Source: Haloferax gibbonsii ATCC 33959 | GTDB taxonomy: Archaea; Halobacteriota; Halobacteria; Halobacteriales; Haloferacaceae | Assembly (NCBI RefSeq): GCF_000336775.1 | Contig: NZ_AOLJ01000024.1 | Coordinates: 113,692-177,691, forward strand | Reading direction: 5' to 3' | DNA length: 64,000 nt | Shown here: one piece after another, positions 8,112-16,468 of the stretch | Layout of the letters: every line of letters begins with the position of its first letter | Position numbering within the stretch: the stretch's first letter is position 1 | The notes under the pieces: generated by a model | The model's input: only the letters and a program-made list of their open reading frames with translations | Told to the model about the DNA's origin: nothing | The model's database searches: none | Position numbers and translations under genes: made by a program

Positions 8112-9193
8112 GCCGGCGGCACCTCCGAGACGATTCGGTTGAGCACGTCCACGGCGCGCTCCGTCTGTGCTTCGGTGCCGCAGGAGACGCGGATGCACTC
8201 AGGCAGGCCGAAGCTCCCGCAGTCGCGGACGATGACGCCCTCGCGTTGGGCGGCCTCGGTGACGGCGGTCGCGTCGCCGACCTCGACGAGGACGAAGTTG
8301 CCCTCGCTTTCCCACGTCGGCGCGTCGAGCTGTTCGCGGAGGTACTCGCGGGACCACCGGGCCGACTCGACGGACTTCTCGACGTGTTCCTCGTCGTCGA
8401 GCGCGGCGAGCGCGGCGCGGCAGGCGACCTCGCTGGCGGCGAACGGCGTGTTCACGCGGGCGTAAGCGTCGGCCCACGCCTCGGGCACGCAGGCGTAGCC
8501 GATGCGGAGGCCGGCCAGCCCGTACGCCTTCGAGAACGTCCGCAGGACCGCGACGTTGTCGTACTCCGAGAGCAGGTCGATGGCCGAGGGCACGTCGGCG
8601 AACTCGCCGTAGGCCTCGTCGACGACGAGGAGCGTGTGGTCCTCGACGGACTCGGCGAGTTCGACGAGTTCCTCCCGCGGGAGCACGGAGCCCGTCGGGT
8701 TGTGCGGCGTCGTGAGGTAGACCATGCGCTCGCCGTCGTAGGCGTCGAGGACGAGGTCGGCGGTCTGTTCGAAATCGTCGCCCTTCGACACCTCGTACTG
8801 GACGGCGTCGCCGTGGTGGTACCGGGCGCTCATCGAGTAGTACGAGAAGCCGGGCGACGGTTCGAGAATCCGGTCATCGGGTTCGAGCATCGCGCGCGTC
8901 AGGTAGTCGATAGAGCCGTCTGCGCCGGGCGACACCCACACCTGTTCGGATTCGAGGCCCCACTTGTCGGCGAGGCGCTCGGTCAGGTCCGTGTGGGCCG
9001 TCTTCGGGTAGACGCTCACGGTCGGCGCGGCGTCCTCGATGGCGGCGACCGCCTTCGGACTCGGGCCGTGGGGGTTCTCGTTCGAGGAGAGTTTCGTCAG
9101 GTCCTCGGGGTCCATCCCGAGTTCGCGGGCGACCTCCTCTGTCCCGCGGCCGGGTACGTAGGGAGCGTGTGCGGAGAGGTCCCGTGGTTGCAT
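8108..9193 (-). CDS. hisC: Histidinol-phosphate aminotransferase
   Basis: This is a PLP enzyme of histidine biosynthesis. The 361-residue fold type I aminotransferase has the PLP lysine K222 in RTFSKAYGLAGLRIGY, TTPHNPTGS, VVDEAYGEF and the C-terminal IRVSCGTEAQTERA. The N terminus LSSNENPHGPSPKA is characteristic of HisC. It is first in a three-gene unit with GTGA and ATGA overlaps. A CTTAAG-type AT patch at about 9213-9222 (minus) is a candidate TATA box. The linkage of histidine biosynthesis with an NMP kinase and lipid synthesis looks like organisation rather than pathway. Confidence 0.95.
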   Translation of the reverse strand: MQPRDLSAHAPYVPGRGTEEVARELGMDPEDLTKLSSNENPHGPSPKAVAAIEDAAPTVSVYPKTAHTDLTERLADKWGLESEQVWVSPGADGSIDYLTRAMLEPDDRILEPSPGFSYYSMSARYHHGDAVQYEVSKGDDFEQTADLVLDAYDGERMVYLTTPHNPTGSVLPREELVELAESVEDHTLLVVDEAYGEFADVPSAIDLLSEYDNVAVLRTFSKAYGLAGLRIGYACVPEAWADAYARVNTPFAASEVACRAALAALDDEEHVEKSVESARWSREYLREQLDAPTWESEGNFVLVEVGDATAVTEAAQREGVIVRDCGSFGLPECIRVSCGTEAQTERAVDVLNRIVSEVPPA

Positions 9194-9250
9194 GGTCGGA
9201 AAATGCGGGTCGCGGTTCTTAAGCGTGCGTACTCCGGGACGGTGAGGTCC

Positions 9251-10831
9251 TCATTCGAGTTCGGCCCGAAGCGACTCGGCGAGTCGAAGCGAGAGCGCCG
9301 CGATGGTGAGCGTCGGGTTCATCGCCCCGCCGGTCGGGAAGACGCTCGACCCCGAAATCCAGAGGTTGTCGAGGTCGTGCGCGCGACACTCGGCGTCGAC
9401 GACGCTCGATTCGGGGTCGTCGCCCATCCGCGTCGTTCCCATGTGGTGGTACGCGGGGCCGGTCTCGTCGGGGCCGACCGTCCAGCGGTCCTCGACGCCG
9501 AGTTCGTCCAGCACGCGCGCCTGAATCTCGTTGGCCCGCGAGAGCGCGGCGTCAGTCTGTTCGTCGACGGACCAGTGTATTTCGGGGACGGGGTCGCCGA
9601 GGTCGTCGGTCGTCTCCCGGTCGAGGCCGACGTAGTTGTCCTCGCGGGGGAGCTGTTCGACCAGCGCGCCCATGGACACGTGCGTGCCGTAGCTCTCGTC
9701 CAACTGGTCGAGCAGGTCGTCGCCCCACGTGTCGGCGTGGAGGGCGTCGATGACCGGCGACGGCCCGGCGTAGTTGAGAAACTCCAGTTTGAGGCCGTTG
9801 ACCGGGTCGGCGTCGTCGTAGAACTGGTGGCACTCGCTGGTGTTGAAGCCGACGTGGTTCTGACGCGTGGGGCGGTCGAGGCGGCCGCCCATCCCGGCGA
9901 ACAGGTGGTCCATGAAGTACCGACCGACCGCGCCCGAGGAGTTGGCGAGGCCGTCGGGGTAGCGGTCGGAGTCGGACAGCAACAGCAGTCTGACGTTCTC
10001 GACGCCGCCGCAGGCGAGGACGAACTGGGTCGCCTCCTGTCTGTGGGTCTCGCCGCCGGGGGTCGTGTACGCCGCGGCGACGACGCGCTCGCCCGCCTCG
10101 TCGTGTTCGAGTCGCCGGACTCGCGCCCGGTCGATGACTCGCGCCCCCGCGGCCTCGGCCTTCTCGACGTGGGACTCGGCGGTGTACTTCGCGCCGGAGG
10201 GACACACCGGCTTGCACGTCCCGTAGCCGACGCAGGGCGACCGGTCGTCGTAGGGCTCGGAGTTGCGGGCGTTGCCCACCGAGTGCATGTCGATGCCGAG
10301 GCGCTCGCAGGCCTCGGCGAAGATGGAGTCCGAGTGCGACGGCCGGAAGGCCGGAAGCGGATAGGGCTCGTCCCGCGGCGGCGCGTAGGGGTTGTCGGCC
10401 GCGCCCGCGACGCCGAACTCGCGCTCCGCGGCGGCGTAGTACGGCCGGAGGTCGTCGTAGCCGACGGGCCAGTCGGCCCCGACGCCGTGTCTGGTGTCGA
10501 GTTCGAAGTCGCGCTCGTGGAGGCGCATCACCATCCCCTGCCAGTGGAGCGTCGACCCGCCGACGCCCTTCACGCGGGCGGCGTTCAGCGGGTAGAACGA
10601 CTCGCCGGTGGAGGAAAACGCGTCCCGCGGGCCGCCCATCTCCCACGGGCCGTCGAGGCCGGGGCGGATGTGCTGTTCCAGTTGCTCCCGCCTGTCGCCG
10701 TCGAACCGCGGCCCGGCTTCGAGGACGACGACCGTCGCGCCCGACTCGGCGAGCCGATGGGCCACGAGACCGCCGGCGGGCCCGGCACCGACGATACACA
10801 CGTCGGCGTCGGCGACGGGTGTCCTATCCAT
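9251..10831 (-). CDS. GMC-family FAD-dependent oxidoreductase (gluconate dehydrogenase-like large subunit)
   Basis: This 526-residue flavoprotein has the N-terminal FAD-binding CIVGAGPAGGLVAHRLAE and EAGPR. GVGGSTLHWQGM and a Cys-containing CVGYGTCKPVCPSGAK segment follow. The C-terminal GMC motif runs from HHMGTTRMG to FPTGGAMNPTLTI and contains the active-site His/Asn region. Such enzymes oxidise sugars, sugar acids or alcohols. Its start overlaps by 8 bases the stop of a gluconate 2-dehydrogenase subunit-3-like gene whose protein carries a Tat signal. The flavoprotein has no signal of its own, so it could be exported as a Tat passenger of its partner. No cytochrome subunit is adjacent. The substrate is unknown. 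Confidence 0.9.
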   Translation of the reverse strand: MDRTPVADADVCIVGAGPAGGLVAHRLAESGATVVVLEAGPRFDGDRREQLEQHIRPGLDGPWEMGGPRDAFSSTGESFYPLNAARVKGVGGSTLHWQGMVMRLHERDFELDTRHGVGADWPVGYDDLRPYYAAAEREFGVAGAADNPYAPPRDEPYPLPAFRPSHSDSIFAEACERLGIDMHSVGNARNSEPYDDRSPCVGYGTCKPVCPSGAKYTAESHVEKAEAAGARVIDRARVRRLEHDEAGERVVAAAYTTPGGETHRQEATQFVLACGGVENVRLLLLSDSDRYPDGLANSSGAVGRYFMDHLFAGMGGRLDRPTRQNHVGFNTSECHQFYDDADPVNGLKLEFLNYAGPSPVIDALHADTWGDDLLDQLDESYGTHVSMGALVEQLPREDNYVGLDRETTDDLGDPVPEIHWSVDEQTDAALSRANEIQARVLDELGVEDRWTVGPDETGPAYHHMGTTRMGDDPESSVVDAECRAHDLDNLWISGSSVFPTGGAMNPTLTIAALSLRLAESLRAELE

Positions 10832-11438
10832 CGGTCTCGCCCCCGGAGTCGGTCGTTTCGGGTTCGTCCATCGTCGCCCGCCGGTAGCTCTCGGCCCCGC
10901 CGGGGTGGCCGATGGGGTTCTCGATGCCGACGAGGCGGCCGCCGGTCGGCGAGGCGTAGAACGCGTAGAGCAGTTCGTTCACGACGTGAAACCGGAGGCG
11001 CTCGGAGAGCGTGCCGTCCGGAATCGGGTCGGCTGCGTCGACGCCGAGTTCGCGGAGCAGGCGGTCGCGGTCGGCCGCGGGGAGGTCGGCGAAGGCCGCG
11101 CCCTCCCAGTCGCGGGCGACGTCGTCCAACTCGGTCGCGGCGTCGACCATCGCGGCCCGACGCGAGTCGTCTCGCGCGCGCCCGACGACGTAGGCCTCGA
11201 CGAACTCCGAGACGCCCTCGGCCGCGCTCGGGTAGACCGCCTCGGCGGCGGCGACCATCGTGTCGCGCACCGCGGTCGGCGGGGTGTCGTCGCCGCCCGC
11301 TCCGTCCTCGCCAGTCGACCCGCCTTCGTTGCCGGTCGAATCGGCGGTCGGCGGGTCGAACTGCGTCAGCGACACGGCCCCGCCGGTGACGCCGAGACCG
11401 GCGAGCACGGCCAGCGCGTCCCGTCGAGTCAGTCGCAT
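10824..11438 (-). CDS. Gluconate 2-dehydrogenase subunit 3-like Tat protein
   Basis: This 204-residue protein begins MRLTRRDALAVLAGLGV, a twin-arginine signal. An Asp/Gly/Ser/Thr linker follows, then a helical domain of the gluconate 2-dehydrogenase subunit 3 family (AAAEAVYPSAAEGVSEFVE; the AFYASPTGGRLVGIENP segment that precedes a Gly-rich turn). In characterised dehydrogenases this small subunit is needed for export and assembly of the GMC flavoprotein. The 8-base overlap with that gene downstream supports a stable two-subunit complex. The start ATG gives a complete Tat signal. Confidence 0.88.
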   Translation of the reverse strand: MRLTRRDALAVLAGLGVTGGAVSLTQFDPPTADSTGNEGGSTGEDGAGGDDTPPTAVRDTMVAAAEAVYPSAAEGVSEFVEAYVVGRARDDSRRAAMVDAATELDDVARDWEGAAFADLPAADRDRLLRELGVDAADPIPDGTLSERLRFHVVNELLYAFYASPTGGRLVGIENPIGHPGGAESYRRATMDEPETTDSGGETDG

Positions 11439-11458
11439 TCGGCGGGAATTAGGCCAGC

Positions 11459-11872
11459 CTAATTATAGGGTTTGTCCTCTCGTCCCACGCGGTCGAGGAC
11501 GACGGCGACGACGCCGAACGTGACGACGACGGGGACGACCGCGACGAACATATCGAACCGCGCACCGAGGTTGTACGCGAGGACGAGCGCCTGCACGTAC
11601 GCGAGGAACGTCGCCAGTATCGTATCGAAGACGGGCGGAACGCTGGTTCCGCGTCCCGTCGCTCCGGCGAGTCGGGTGACGACGAGCGCGCCGACGCCGA
11701 CGACTGGGATGAGAAGCACGCCGAGCGGGGCGGCGACGAACGAGTCGGCCTCGCCGCCGGTTCCGAAGTGAACCGCGACCGAGGAGGGGAGTACGGGAAG
11801 GAGCGCGACGCCCGCGACGGCGCTGAGCGCGAGCATCGCGACGCCGACGAGTGTCAACCGGGGAACACGCAT
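11459..11872 (-). CDS. DUF1648-like membrane protein
   Basis: This 137-residue protein has four hydrophobic segments (about residues 7-28, 46-66, 80-102 and 108-126). After the first comes LPSSVAVHFGTGGEADSFVA, which matches the 'LP..v..Hf...G..d.w' pattern of DUF1648, a domain found next to the SdpI/immunity-like membrane domain in bacteria and archaea. Only the single DUF1648-like unit is present, so SdpI-type immunity function cannot be claimed. It is 20 bases upstream of the Tat subunit gene on the same strand. Confidence 0.75.
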   Translation of the reverse strand: MRVPRLTLVGVAMLALSAVAGVALLPVLPSSVAVHFGTGGEADSFVAAPLGVLLIPVVGVGALVVTRLAGATGRGTSVPPVFDTILATFLAYVQALVLAYNLGARFDMFVAVVPVVVTFGVVAVVLDRVGREDKPYN

Positions 11873-11920
11873 ACGGTCGGGTCGTGGCTCGACGATGAAA
11901 AAACGGACCGTCGGTCGGGG

Positions 11921-12652
11921 TCAGTCCTGTCTGACGCGGTGTTCGAGGACGCCGACGCCCTCGACTTCGACCTCGACGCGGTCGCCGTCTTCCAGCGGGC
12001 CGACGCCCTCGGGCGTGCCGGTCGAGATGACGTCGCCGGGTTCGAGCGTCATGTAGGACGTGATTTCGGCGACGAGGTCGGGAATCGAGAAGATGAGGTG
12101 TTCGATGCTGGAGTCCTGTCGCGTCTCGCCGTTCACGCGAAGCGAGATGCTCGCGTCATCGGGGAGGTGGTCGGGGTCGGCGAGGGCCGGCCCGAGGGGC
12201 GCGGAGCCGTCGAACGCCTTCCCGCGGACCCAGTTCGTCTCGATATCCTGGTCGTCGCGGTTGGACACGTCGTTCATGACGGTGTAGCCCGCGATGACCG
12301 CCTCGGCGTCCTCGGCCGCGACGTTCCGACACTGCTCGCCGATGACGACCGCGAGTTCGGCCTCGTGTTCGACGTTCTCCTTGCCCGCGGGGAGCGTCAC
12401 GGTGTCGCCGTGGCCGGCGACCGCGTTCGGCGGCTTGAGGAACAGGAGCGGCCGGTCGGGGACCTCCTCGTCGCGCTCCTCGGCGTGCTTGGCGTAGTTG
12501 CGGCCGATACAGACGATTTTCGACGGCTCGCACGGGGGAAGCACGTCGACCTCGTCGAGGTCGTAGCGCTCGCCGCCGAAGGAGACCGAATCGCCGTGCC
12601 ACTCGCCGGTTCGAACCGCGCCCGCGGGGTCGCGGAATCGGACGTGATGCAT
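11921..12652 (-). CDS. Fumarylacetoacetate hydrolase family protein
   Basis: This 243-residue protein has the FAH C-terminal catalytic domain. KIVCIGRNYAKHAEE is followed by PLLFLKPPNAV, the metal-binding HEAELAVVIG, then TVMNDVSNRDDQ and GKAFDGSAPLGPAL, and it ends GDVISTGTPEGVG. The family hydrolyses or decarboxylates beta-keto acids such as acylpyruvates or hydroxyhepta-dienedioates; which one is not visible. The N-terminal beta domain (HHVRFRDPAGAVRTGEWHGD) is present, so the protein is full length. A TATA-like TGTAAAAG at 12682-12690 sits about 30 bases before the ATG. Confidence 0.92.
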   Translation of the reverse strand: MHHVRFRDPAGAVRTGEWHGDSVSFGGERYDLDEVDVLPPCEPSKIVCIGRNYAKHAEERDEEVPDRPLLFLKPPNAVAGHGDTVTLPAGKENVEHEAELAVVIGEQCRNVAAEDAEAVIAGYTVMNDVSNRDDQDIETNWVRGKAFDGSAPLGPALADPDHLPDDASISLRVNGETRQDSSIEHLIFSIPDLVAEITSYMTLEPGDVISTGTPEGVGPLEDGDRVEVEVEGVGVLEHRVRQD

Positions 12653-12980
12653 GCCCCACGCGTCGGCGGGGGGCGTGATAGGCTTTTACATCGCGCGAGT
12701 CGCTCGGTGACGTGGGACATTCTTGCACGATTCTCATCCCTTTTGTGGTCGTGGGGTGACGGGCGTGTATCGGCCGTCCCGGACAGTTCGTTCGAGTGGA
12801 CTCGGGCGGCCGATTCTGCTGTCGGATTCGAGACGAGAGCGGCGGGGCCGGCTCCTCGAACGTCGCCACGAACTCCCGGAACGTCGCTACGAACCCCCGA
12901 CGAGCGCGCCCGCCGAAAAGCGGTCACACCGCCCCCTGCGAATAGCTTTTTGTGTATTTCGCGTGTAACGTTCGGGTGCT
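12653..12980. other. Divergent intergenic region with a 21-base tandem duplication
   Basis: This gap between the divergent FAH and UPF0173 genes holds a candidate TATA box for each: minus strand 12682-12690 and plus strand about 12945-12954 (CTTTTTGTGT). A 21-base sequence repeated twice in tandem lies between them at 12858-12878 and 12879-12899 (GAACGTCGCYACGAACYCCC core, two mismatches). No convincing coding sequence is seen; open frames here have no start-site support. Confidence 0.5.
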
Positions 12981-13697
12981 ATGGAACTCACCTGGCACGG
13001 TCACTCGACGTGGTACGTCACGGTCGGAGACACCTCGCTTCTCATCGACCCGTTCTTCGACAACCCCGCCACGTCTCTCGACCCGAGCGACGTGGAGACG
13101 CCGGACTACGTGCTTCTCACCCACGGGCACGCGGACCACATCGCCCACGCAGGCGAGTTCGACGGCGCGACGGTCGTGGGCACGCCCGAACTCACCGGCT
13201 ACGTCGAAGCCGAGATGGGCGTCGACGACACCATCGGCATGAACATCGGCGGGACGGTCGAACTCGGCGACGCGTTCGTCACGATGGTCCGGGCCGACCA
13301 CACCAACGGCATCAACACCGGCTACGAGCACGAGGCCGGGATGCCCGGCGGCTACATGATTAGCGATACGCTGCCGACACAGGAGACCGACGCCGACTCG
13401 ACGACCTTCTACCACGCCGGCGACACGGGACTCATGACCGACATGCGCGAGATTTTCGGCGCGTACTTCGAACCCGACGCGGCCGCGCTCCCGGTCGGCG
13501 ACCACTACACGATGGGCCCGTGGCAGGGCGCTGTCGCCGCCGATTGGCTCGGCGTCGACCACGTCTTCCCGATGCACTACAACACGTTCCCGGCCATCGA
13601 AATCGACGTGCGCGACTTCGAGCGCGAGGTGAAGGCCGCCGGCAGTCAGGCCGAGGTCCACGCCCTCGACGGCGACGAGTCGTTCACGCTCGAATAA
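12981..13697 (+). CDS. UPF0173-type metal-dependent hydrolase (metallo-beta-lactamase fold)
   Basis: This 238-residue protein starts [11 protein letters not shown]. The metallo-beta-lactamase metal site is THGHADH (about residues 51-57), with further histidines in [15 protein letters not shown] and the terminal FPMHYNTFP. This order is characteristic of the UPF0173 (YtkL-like) hydrolases, whose substrates are mostly unknown. The length matches the family. The ATG at 12981 is the only start ahead of the conserved N terminus and has an AT patch about 30 bases upstream. Confidence 0.92.
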   Translation: MELTWHGHSTWYVTVGDTSLLIDPFFDNPATSLDPSDVETPDYVLLTHGHADHIAHAGEFDGATVVGTPELTGYVEAEMGVDDTIGMNIGGTVELGDAFVTMVRADHTNGINTGYEHEAGMPGGYMISDTLPTQETDADSTTFYHAGDTGLMTDMREIFGAYFEPDAAALPVGDHYTMGPWQGAVAADWLGVDHVFPMHYNTFPAIEIDVRDFEREVKAAGSQAEVHALDGDESFTLE

Positions 13698-13800
13698 CCC
13701 CTCGCCTCGCTCGGCGACGGCCCGTCTCGGGTCGTCGCTTGTGCACACCGTTGTCCTATTGAGGAACTTTTAGGGTCGGTCGCTCCTTTCCTCGGAACGA

Positions 13801-14199
13801 ATGTCCGACATCCAGACCTCTACTGTCAGCGAAGAAGGTTTCGCATGCACGAGCCAGGTCGGCGACTTCGACCTCCAGATCGACGCGACCGACGAGACGG
13901 GCCCGAACCCGAACGCCGCGCTCGTCGCGACGTACGCCTCCTGTTTCCTCCCCGCGTTCCGCGTCGGCGGTCAGAAGACGGGCTTCGACGACCTCGGTAA
14001 GGTCCAGATCGACGCCGACGCCGACCTCGACGACGGCGACGACCTCGAGCGCATCAGCTTCGACGTCTACGTGGAGTCCGACCTCGCGGACGACGAGTTC
14101 GCCGAAATCACGGAACTCGCCGAGGACATCTGCCACGTCCACGACGCGCTCCGCGGCGAACTGCAGGCCGACGTGACCGTCGTCGGCGACGCGTTCTAA
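13801..14199 (+). CDS. OsmC-family peroxiredoxin-like protein
   Basis: This 132-residue protein of the OsmC/Ohr fold reduces organic hydroperoxides through a cysteine pair in characterised members. Cysteines occur at FACTSQVGDFDL and at the conserved ATYASCFLPAFRVGG, followed by the LGKVQIDADADLDDGDDLERI strand and LAEDICHVHDALRG. The first OsmC cysteine appears displaced to the N terminus (C17) compared with Ohr, so catalysis is not certain. An AACTTTTAGG AT-rich element at 13764-13773 is a candidate promoter about 30 bases before the ATG. Confidence 0.85.
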   Translation: MSDIQTSTVSEEGFACTSQVGDFDLQIDATDETGPNPNAALVATYASCFLPAFRVGGQKTGFDDLGKVQIDADADLDDGDDLERISFDVYVESDLADDEFAEITELAEDICHVHDALRGELQADVTVVGDAF

Positions 14200-14295
14200 G
14201 CGTCGCTCGCCGCTCGGGCCGATACGCATTCTTTTCGCAGAAGTCGAAGCCGCCAGCGACGGGTGTCGCGGCGGGTTCGGAGACGCCCCGCCGGG

Positions 14296-14430
14296 TCAGT
14301 AGCGGCGCTTCTTATAGCTTCGAAGACTCATAGCCTCGCCTTCCACGATGATAACCTCGCGGTCTTGGGGGTCCGATTCGACGACGTCGTCGACCTGTTC
14401 GCGGAAGTATGGGCTGTTCGGCTCTTCCAT
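14296..14430 (-). CDS. Small basic-tailed hypothetical protein (44 aa)
   Basis: This short ORF reads MEEPNSPYFREQVDDVV at its start and SLRSYKKRRY at its end. The first two thirds are acidic and the last ten residues are basic. It has no membrane segment or cysteines. It is supported by a good TATA-like element (ATTTTTATTA on the minus strand at 14451-14460) at leaderless spacing and by strong codon bias. Its function is unknown. It sits between the OsmC gene (convergent) and the DJ-1/PfpI gene (same strand). Confidence 0.72.
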   Translation of the reverse strand: MEEPNSPYFREQVDDVVESDPQDREVIIVEGEAMSLRSYKKRRY

Positions 14431-14450
14431 ACCACTCCCTTCGTCGCACC

Positions 14451-14460
14451 TAATAAAAAT
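14451..14460 (-). promoter_or_regulatory. TATA-like box of the 44-residue protein gene
   Basis: ATTTTTATTA on the minus strand is 21-30 bases before the ATG at 14430, in an otherwise GC-rich region. Confidence 0.55.
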
Positions 14461-14508
14461 CTTTGTCAGACATTCTCACGCGTGATACCGCGTGAGCGCC
14501 GCGGCCAA

Positions 14509-15105
14509 TCAGTCGTCAGCGGCCGCGGCGGCCGGTTCGTGGCTGATTTCGGTGCCGAGCACGTCGAGGAACGCCGCCAACCACTCGGGGTGGTCCGGCC
14601 ACGCCTGCCCGGTGACGAGGTTGCCGTCGACGGTCACCTCGTCGACCCACGAACAGCCCGCGCGCTCGACTTCCGCGCGAACGGCCGGGTAGGCGGTCAT
14701 CTCGTAACCGTCGAGGACGCCCGCGGCGGCGAGAATCTGCGGCCCGTGACAGATTGCGGCGACCGGCTTCCCCTCGTCGAAGAAGTGCCGGACGGCGTCG
14801 AGCACCTCGTCGTAGCCGCGGAGGTACTCGGGGGCGCGCCCGCCGGGGACGACGAGCGCGTCGTAGTCCGCGGGGTCGATATCGGCGAACGTCGCGTTCA
14901 GCGCGAAGTCGTGGCCGCGGGTCTCCAGATACGTCTGGTCGCCGCGGAAGTCGTGGACGGCGGTCTTACACCGGTCGCCGTCCTCCTTTTCGGGACACAC
15001 CGCGTGGACCTCGTGACCCACCATCTGCAGCGCCTGGAACGGTACCATAATCTCGTAGTCCTCGACGAAGTCGCCGGCGAGGAGCAGAATCTTCTTTCCG
15101 GACAT
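14509..15105 (-). CDS. DJ-1/PfpI family protein
   Basis: This 198-residue protein starts [18 protein letters not shown]. It has the family nucleophile elbow [13 protein letters not shown] (C119), an upstream [13 protein letters not shown] oxyanion region and an Ala/Asp-rich tail. PfpI members are described as proteases, deglycases or hydratases; the sequence does not decide between these. Two other in-frame starts exist just upstream (ATG at 15111, GTG at 15114); MSGKK is chosen because the beta strand begins right after it. It stands alone, with the 44-residue gene downstream. Confidence 0.9.
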   Translation of the reverse strand: MSGKKILLLAGDFVEDYEIMVPFQALQMVGHEVHAVCPEKEDGDRCKTAVHDFRGDQTYLETRGHDFALNATFADIDPADYDALVVPGGRAPEYLRGYDEVLDAVRHFFDEGKPVAAICHGPQILAAAGVLDGYEMTAYPAVRAEVERAGCSWVDEVTVDGNLVTGQAWPDHPEWLAAFLDVLGTEISHEPAAAAADD

Positions 15106-15213
15106 GGGCATCACCCACGCGGTAGTTGTCGCGTCAGAACGATAATGATTGTGTAGGTGGGAATAGCGGCGGCTCGGGAGTCAGGGTCTGGCCGCGAGAG
15201 CGGCTGAGGCCGG

Positions 15214-15996
15214 CTATTTCGAGATAATGCGCCCGATGTCACCGAGGTCGTCGAGGACGTGGTCGGGTTCGTACTCGCTCGCCGCGAGGGCCGCCTCGTC
15301 GGTCACGCCGGTTCGGACGAGCGCGGTGCCCATGCCCGCATCGAGGCCGAACGCGATGTCGGTATCGAGACGGTCGCCGACGATGAGGACTTCCTCGGGC
15401 GGCAGGCCCAACTTGTCGAGGACGAACTCTTGAGCGACCTTCGAGGGCTTGCCGAGAATCGCGTCGGGGTCGCACTCGGCGACGCCCGCGACGGCGTTGA
15501 TAATCGCGCCCGACCCGGGGATGTCGCCGTCCGCGGTCGGGATGATGACGTCGGGGTCGGTGCCGTAGAAGGCGGCCCCGGAGCGGAGCGCGTTGTTGGC
15601 GTCGCGGAGGTCGTCGTAGTGAAACTCGCGGTCGATGGCGACGACGACGACCTCGGGGTCGTCGCCGGCACGGACGAGTTCGAACCCGGCGTCACGAAGT
15701 TGGTCGTGGAAGCCCGGCTCGCCGATGCAGAAGGTCCGCGCGCCGGGGTGTCTGTCGGCGAGGTACGCCGTCGTCGTCGTGCCGGAGGTGACGACCTCGT
15801 CGGCGGTCGCGTCGATTCCGGCCCGACGGAGCCGCGCCTCGTAGGCGACGGGGGCCTTCGTCGGGTTGTTCGAGACGAACAGTCGGTCGAGCCCGGCGGC
15901 GTCGACGGCGGCGAGGCCGTCGAGCGCGCCGGGTATCGCTTCGTCGCCGCGGACGACCGTTCCGTCAACGTCGAAAACCACGCCTCGGTAGTCCAT
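15214..15996 (-). CDS. HAD-IIA sugar-phosphatase family hydrolase (NagD-like)
   Basis: This 260-residue phosphatase has motif I FDVDGTVVRGD at the N terminus (nucleophile Asp 8), FVSNNPTKAP as motif II with the family's Thr-Lys pattern, and the C-terminal LIVGDRLDTDIAFGLDAGM (motif IV acidic residues). The C2-type cap lies between them. The order matches NagD/PGP enzymes acting on small phosphates such as p-nitrophenyl phosphate, glycolate phosphate or glycerol phosphate; the substrate is unknown. The start ATG (MDYRGVVFD) is fixed by motif I. Reading further upstream gives basic, low-quality sequence. Confidence 0.92.
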   Translation of the reverse strand: MDYRGVVFDVDGTVVRGDEAIPGALDGLAAVDAAGLDRLFVSNNPTKAPVAYEARLRRAGIDATADEVVTSGTTTTAYLADRHPGARTFCIGEPGFHDQLRDAGFELVRAGDDPEVVVVAIDREFHYDDLRDANNALRSGAAFYGTDPDVIIPTADGDIPGSGAIINAVAGVAECDPDAILGKPSKVAQEFVLDKLGLPPEEVLIVGDRLDTDIAFGLDAGMGTALVRTGVTDEAALAASEYEPDHVLDDLGDIGRIISK

Positions 15997-16040
15997 CGTC
16001 CTCGGTAGGGAGGCGGGGCTGTTGAACGTTCGCCCGAGAG

Positions 16041-16049
16041 AACTATTAT
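16041..16049 (+). promoter_or_regulatory. TATA-like box before the 84-residue membrane protein
   Basis: AACTATTAT stands 26-34 bases ahead of the ATG at 16075. It covers the alternative upstream ATG at 16048 and so argues against that start. Confidence 0.55.
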
Positions 16050-16074
16050 GTTCATTGGTGGCATATGTCATCGT

Positions 16075-16329
16075 ATGGGTGTCTCTTCGAAGCGGTTGGT
16101 CGGGTGGCTGCGCGGGCCGGCGACCGGCAACAGCGCCATGGGCGTCTACGGGCTCGTGACGGCGATGGTCGCGCTGTTTTTGACCTACTCCATCGTGGCC
16201 ACGTTTTCCGTCGTCGTCCCGCTGTTGTCGACGACGGCCATCGTCCTCGCGGCGCTCGTCGTGTGGGTGCTGACGTGGGCGGTCCTCGACGTGGTCGCCA
16301 GCCGGACGATTCGCGAGTCGTCGACCTGA
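16075..16329 (+). CDS. Small two-helix membrane protein
   Basis: This 84-residue hypothetical protein starts MGVSSKRLVGWLRG. Two long hydrophobic segments (about residues 24-44 and 49-69) flank a short turn, and the tail is SRTIRESST. No known domain was recognised. The start at 16075 is chosen because a TATA-like box sits at leaderless distance and would overlap the longer alternative. It is divergent from the HAD phosphatase gene. Confidence 0.75.
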   Translation: MGVSSKRLVGWLRGPATGNSAMGVYGLVTAMVALFLTYSIVATFSVVVPLLSTTAIVLAALVVWVLTWAVLDVVASRTIRESST

Positions 16330-16438
16330 GTCGCCGACGACTCTGACGGCGTGACGCGCTCGCGTCGGCGGTGAGCGCGCCGCGAGCGTCACGTGCGTCG
16401 GGTTCGACGTAGCGGCGGAACCGTCACAGAACCAAAGA

Positions 16439-16447
16439 CCAATATGC
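16439..16447 (+). promoter_or_regulatory. TATA-like box of the pterin-type gene cluster
   Basis: CCAATATGC lies about 22-30 bases before the GTG start of the GTP cyclohydrolase gene and would drive the whole 16.47-19.74 kb gene run. Confidence 0.45.
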
Positions 16448-16468
16448 GCGTCGCCCTACTCGTCTACC

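Noticed and set aside
8246-11389. Plus-strand open frame of over 1000 codons
   Set aside because: It lies antisense to hisC and the GMC pair; the GC-rich third positions of those genes remove stop codons from the mirror frame. The translation is Arg/Val/Gly-rich without domains.
11459-11872. SdpI-type immunity protein
   Set aside because: Only the DUF1648-like half is visible; the SdpI domain and a toxin gene are missing.
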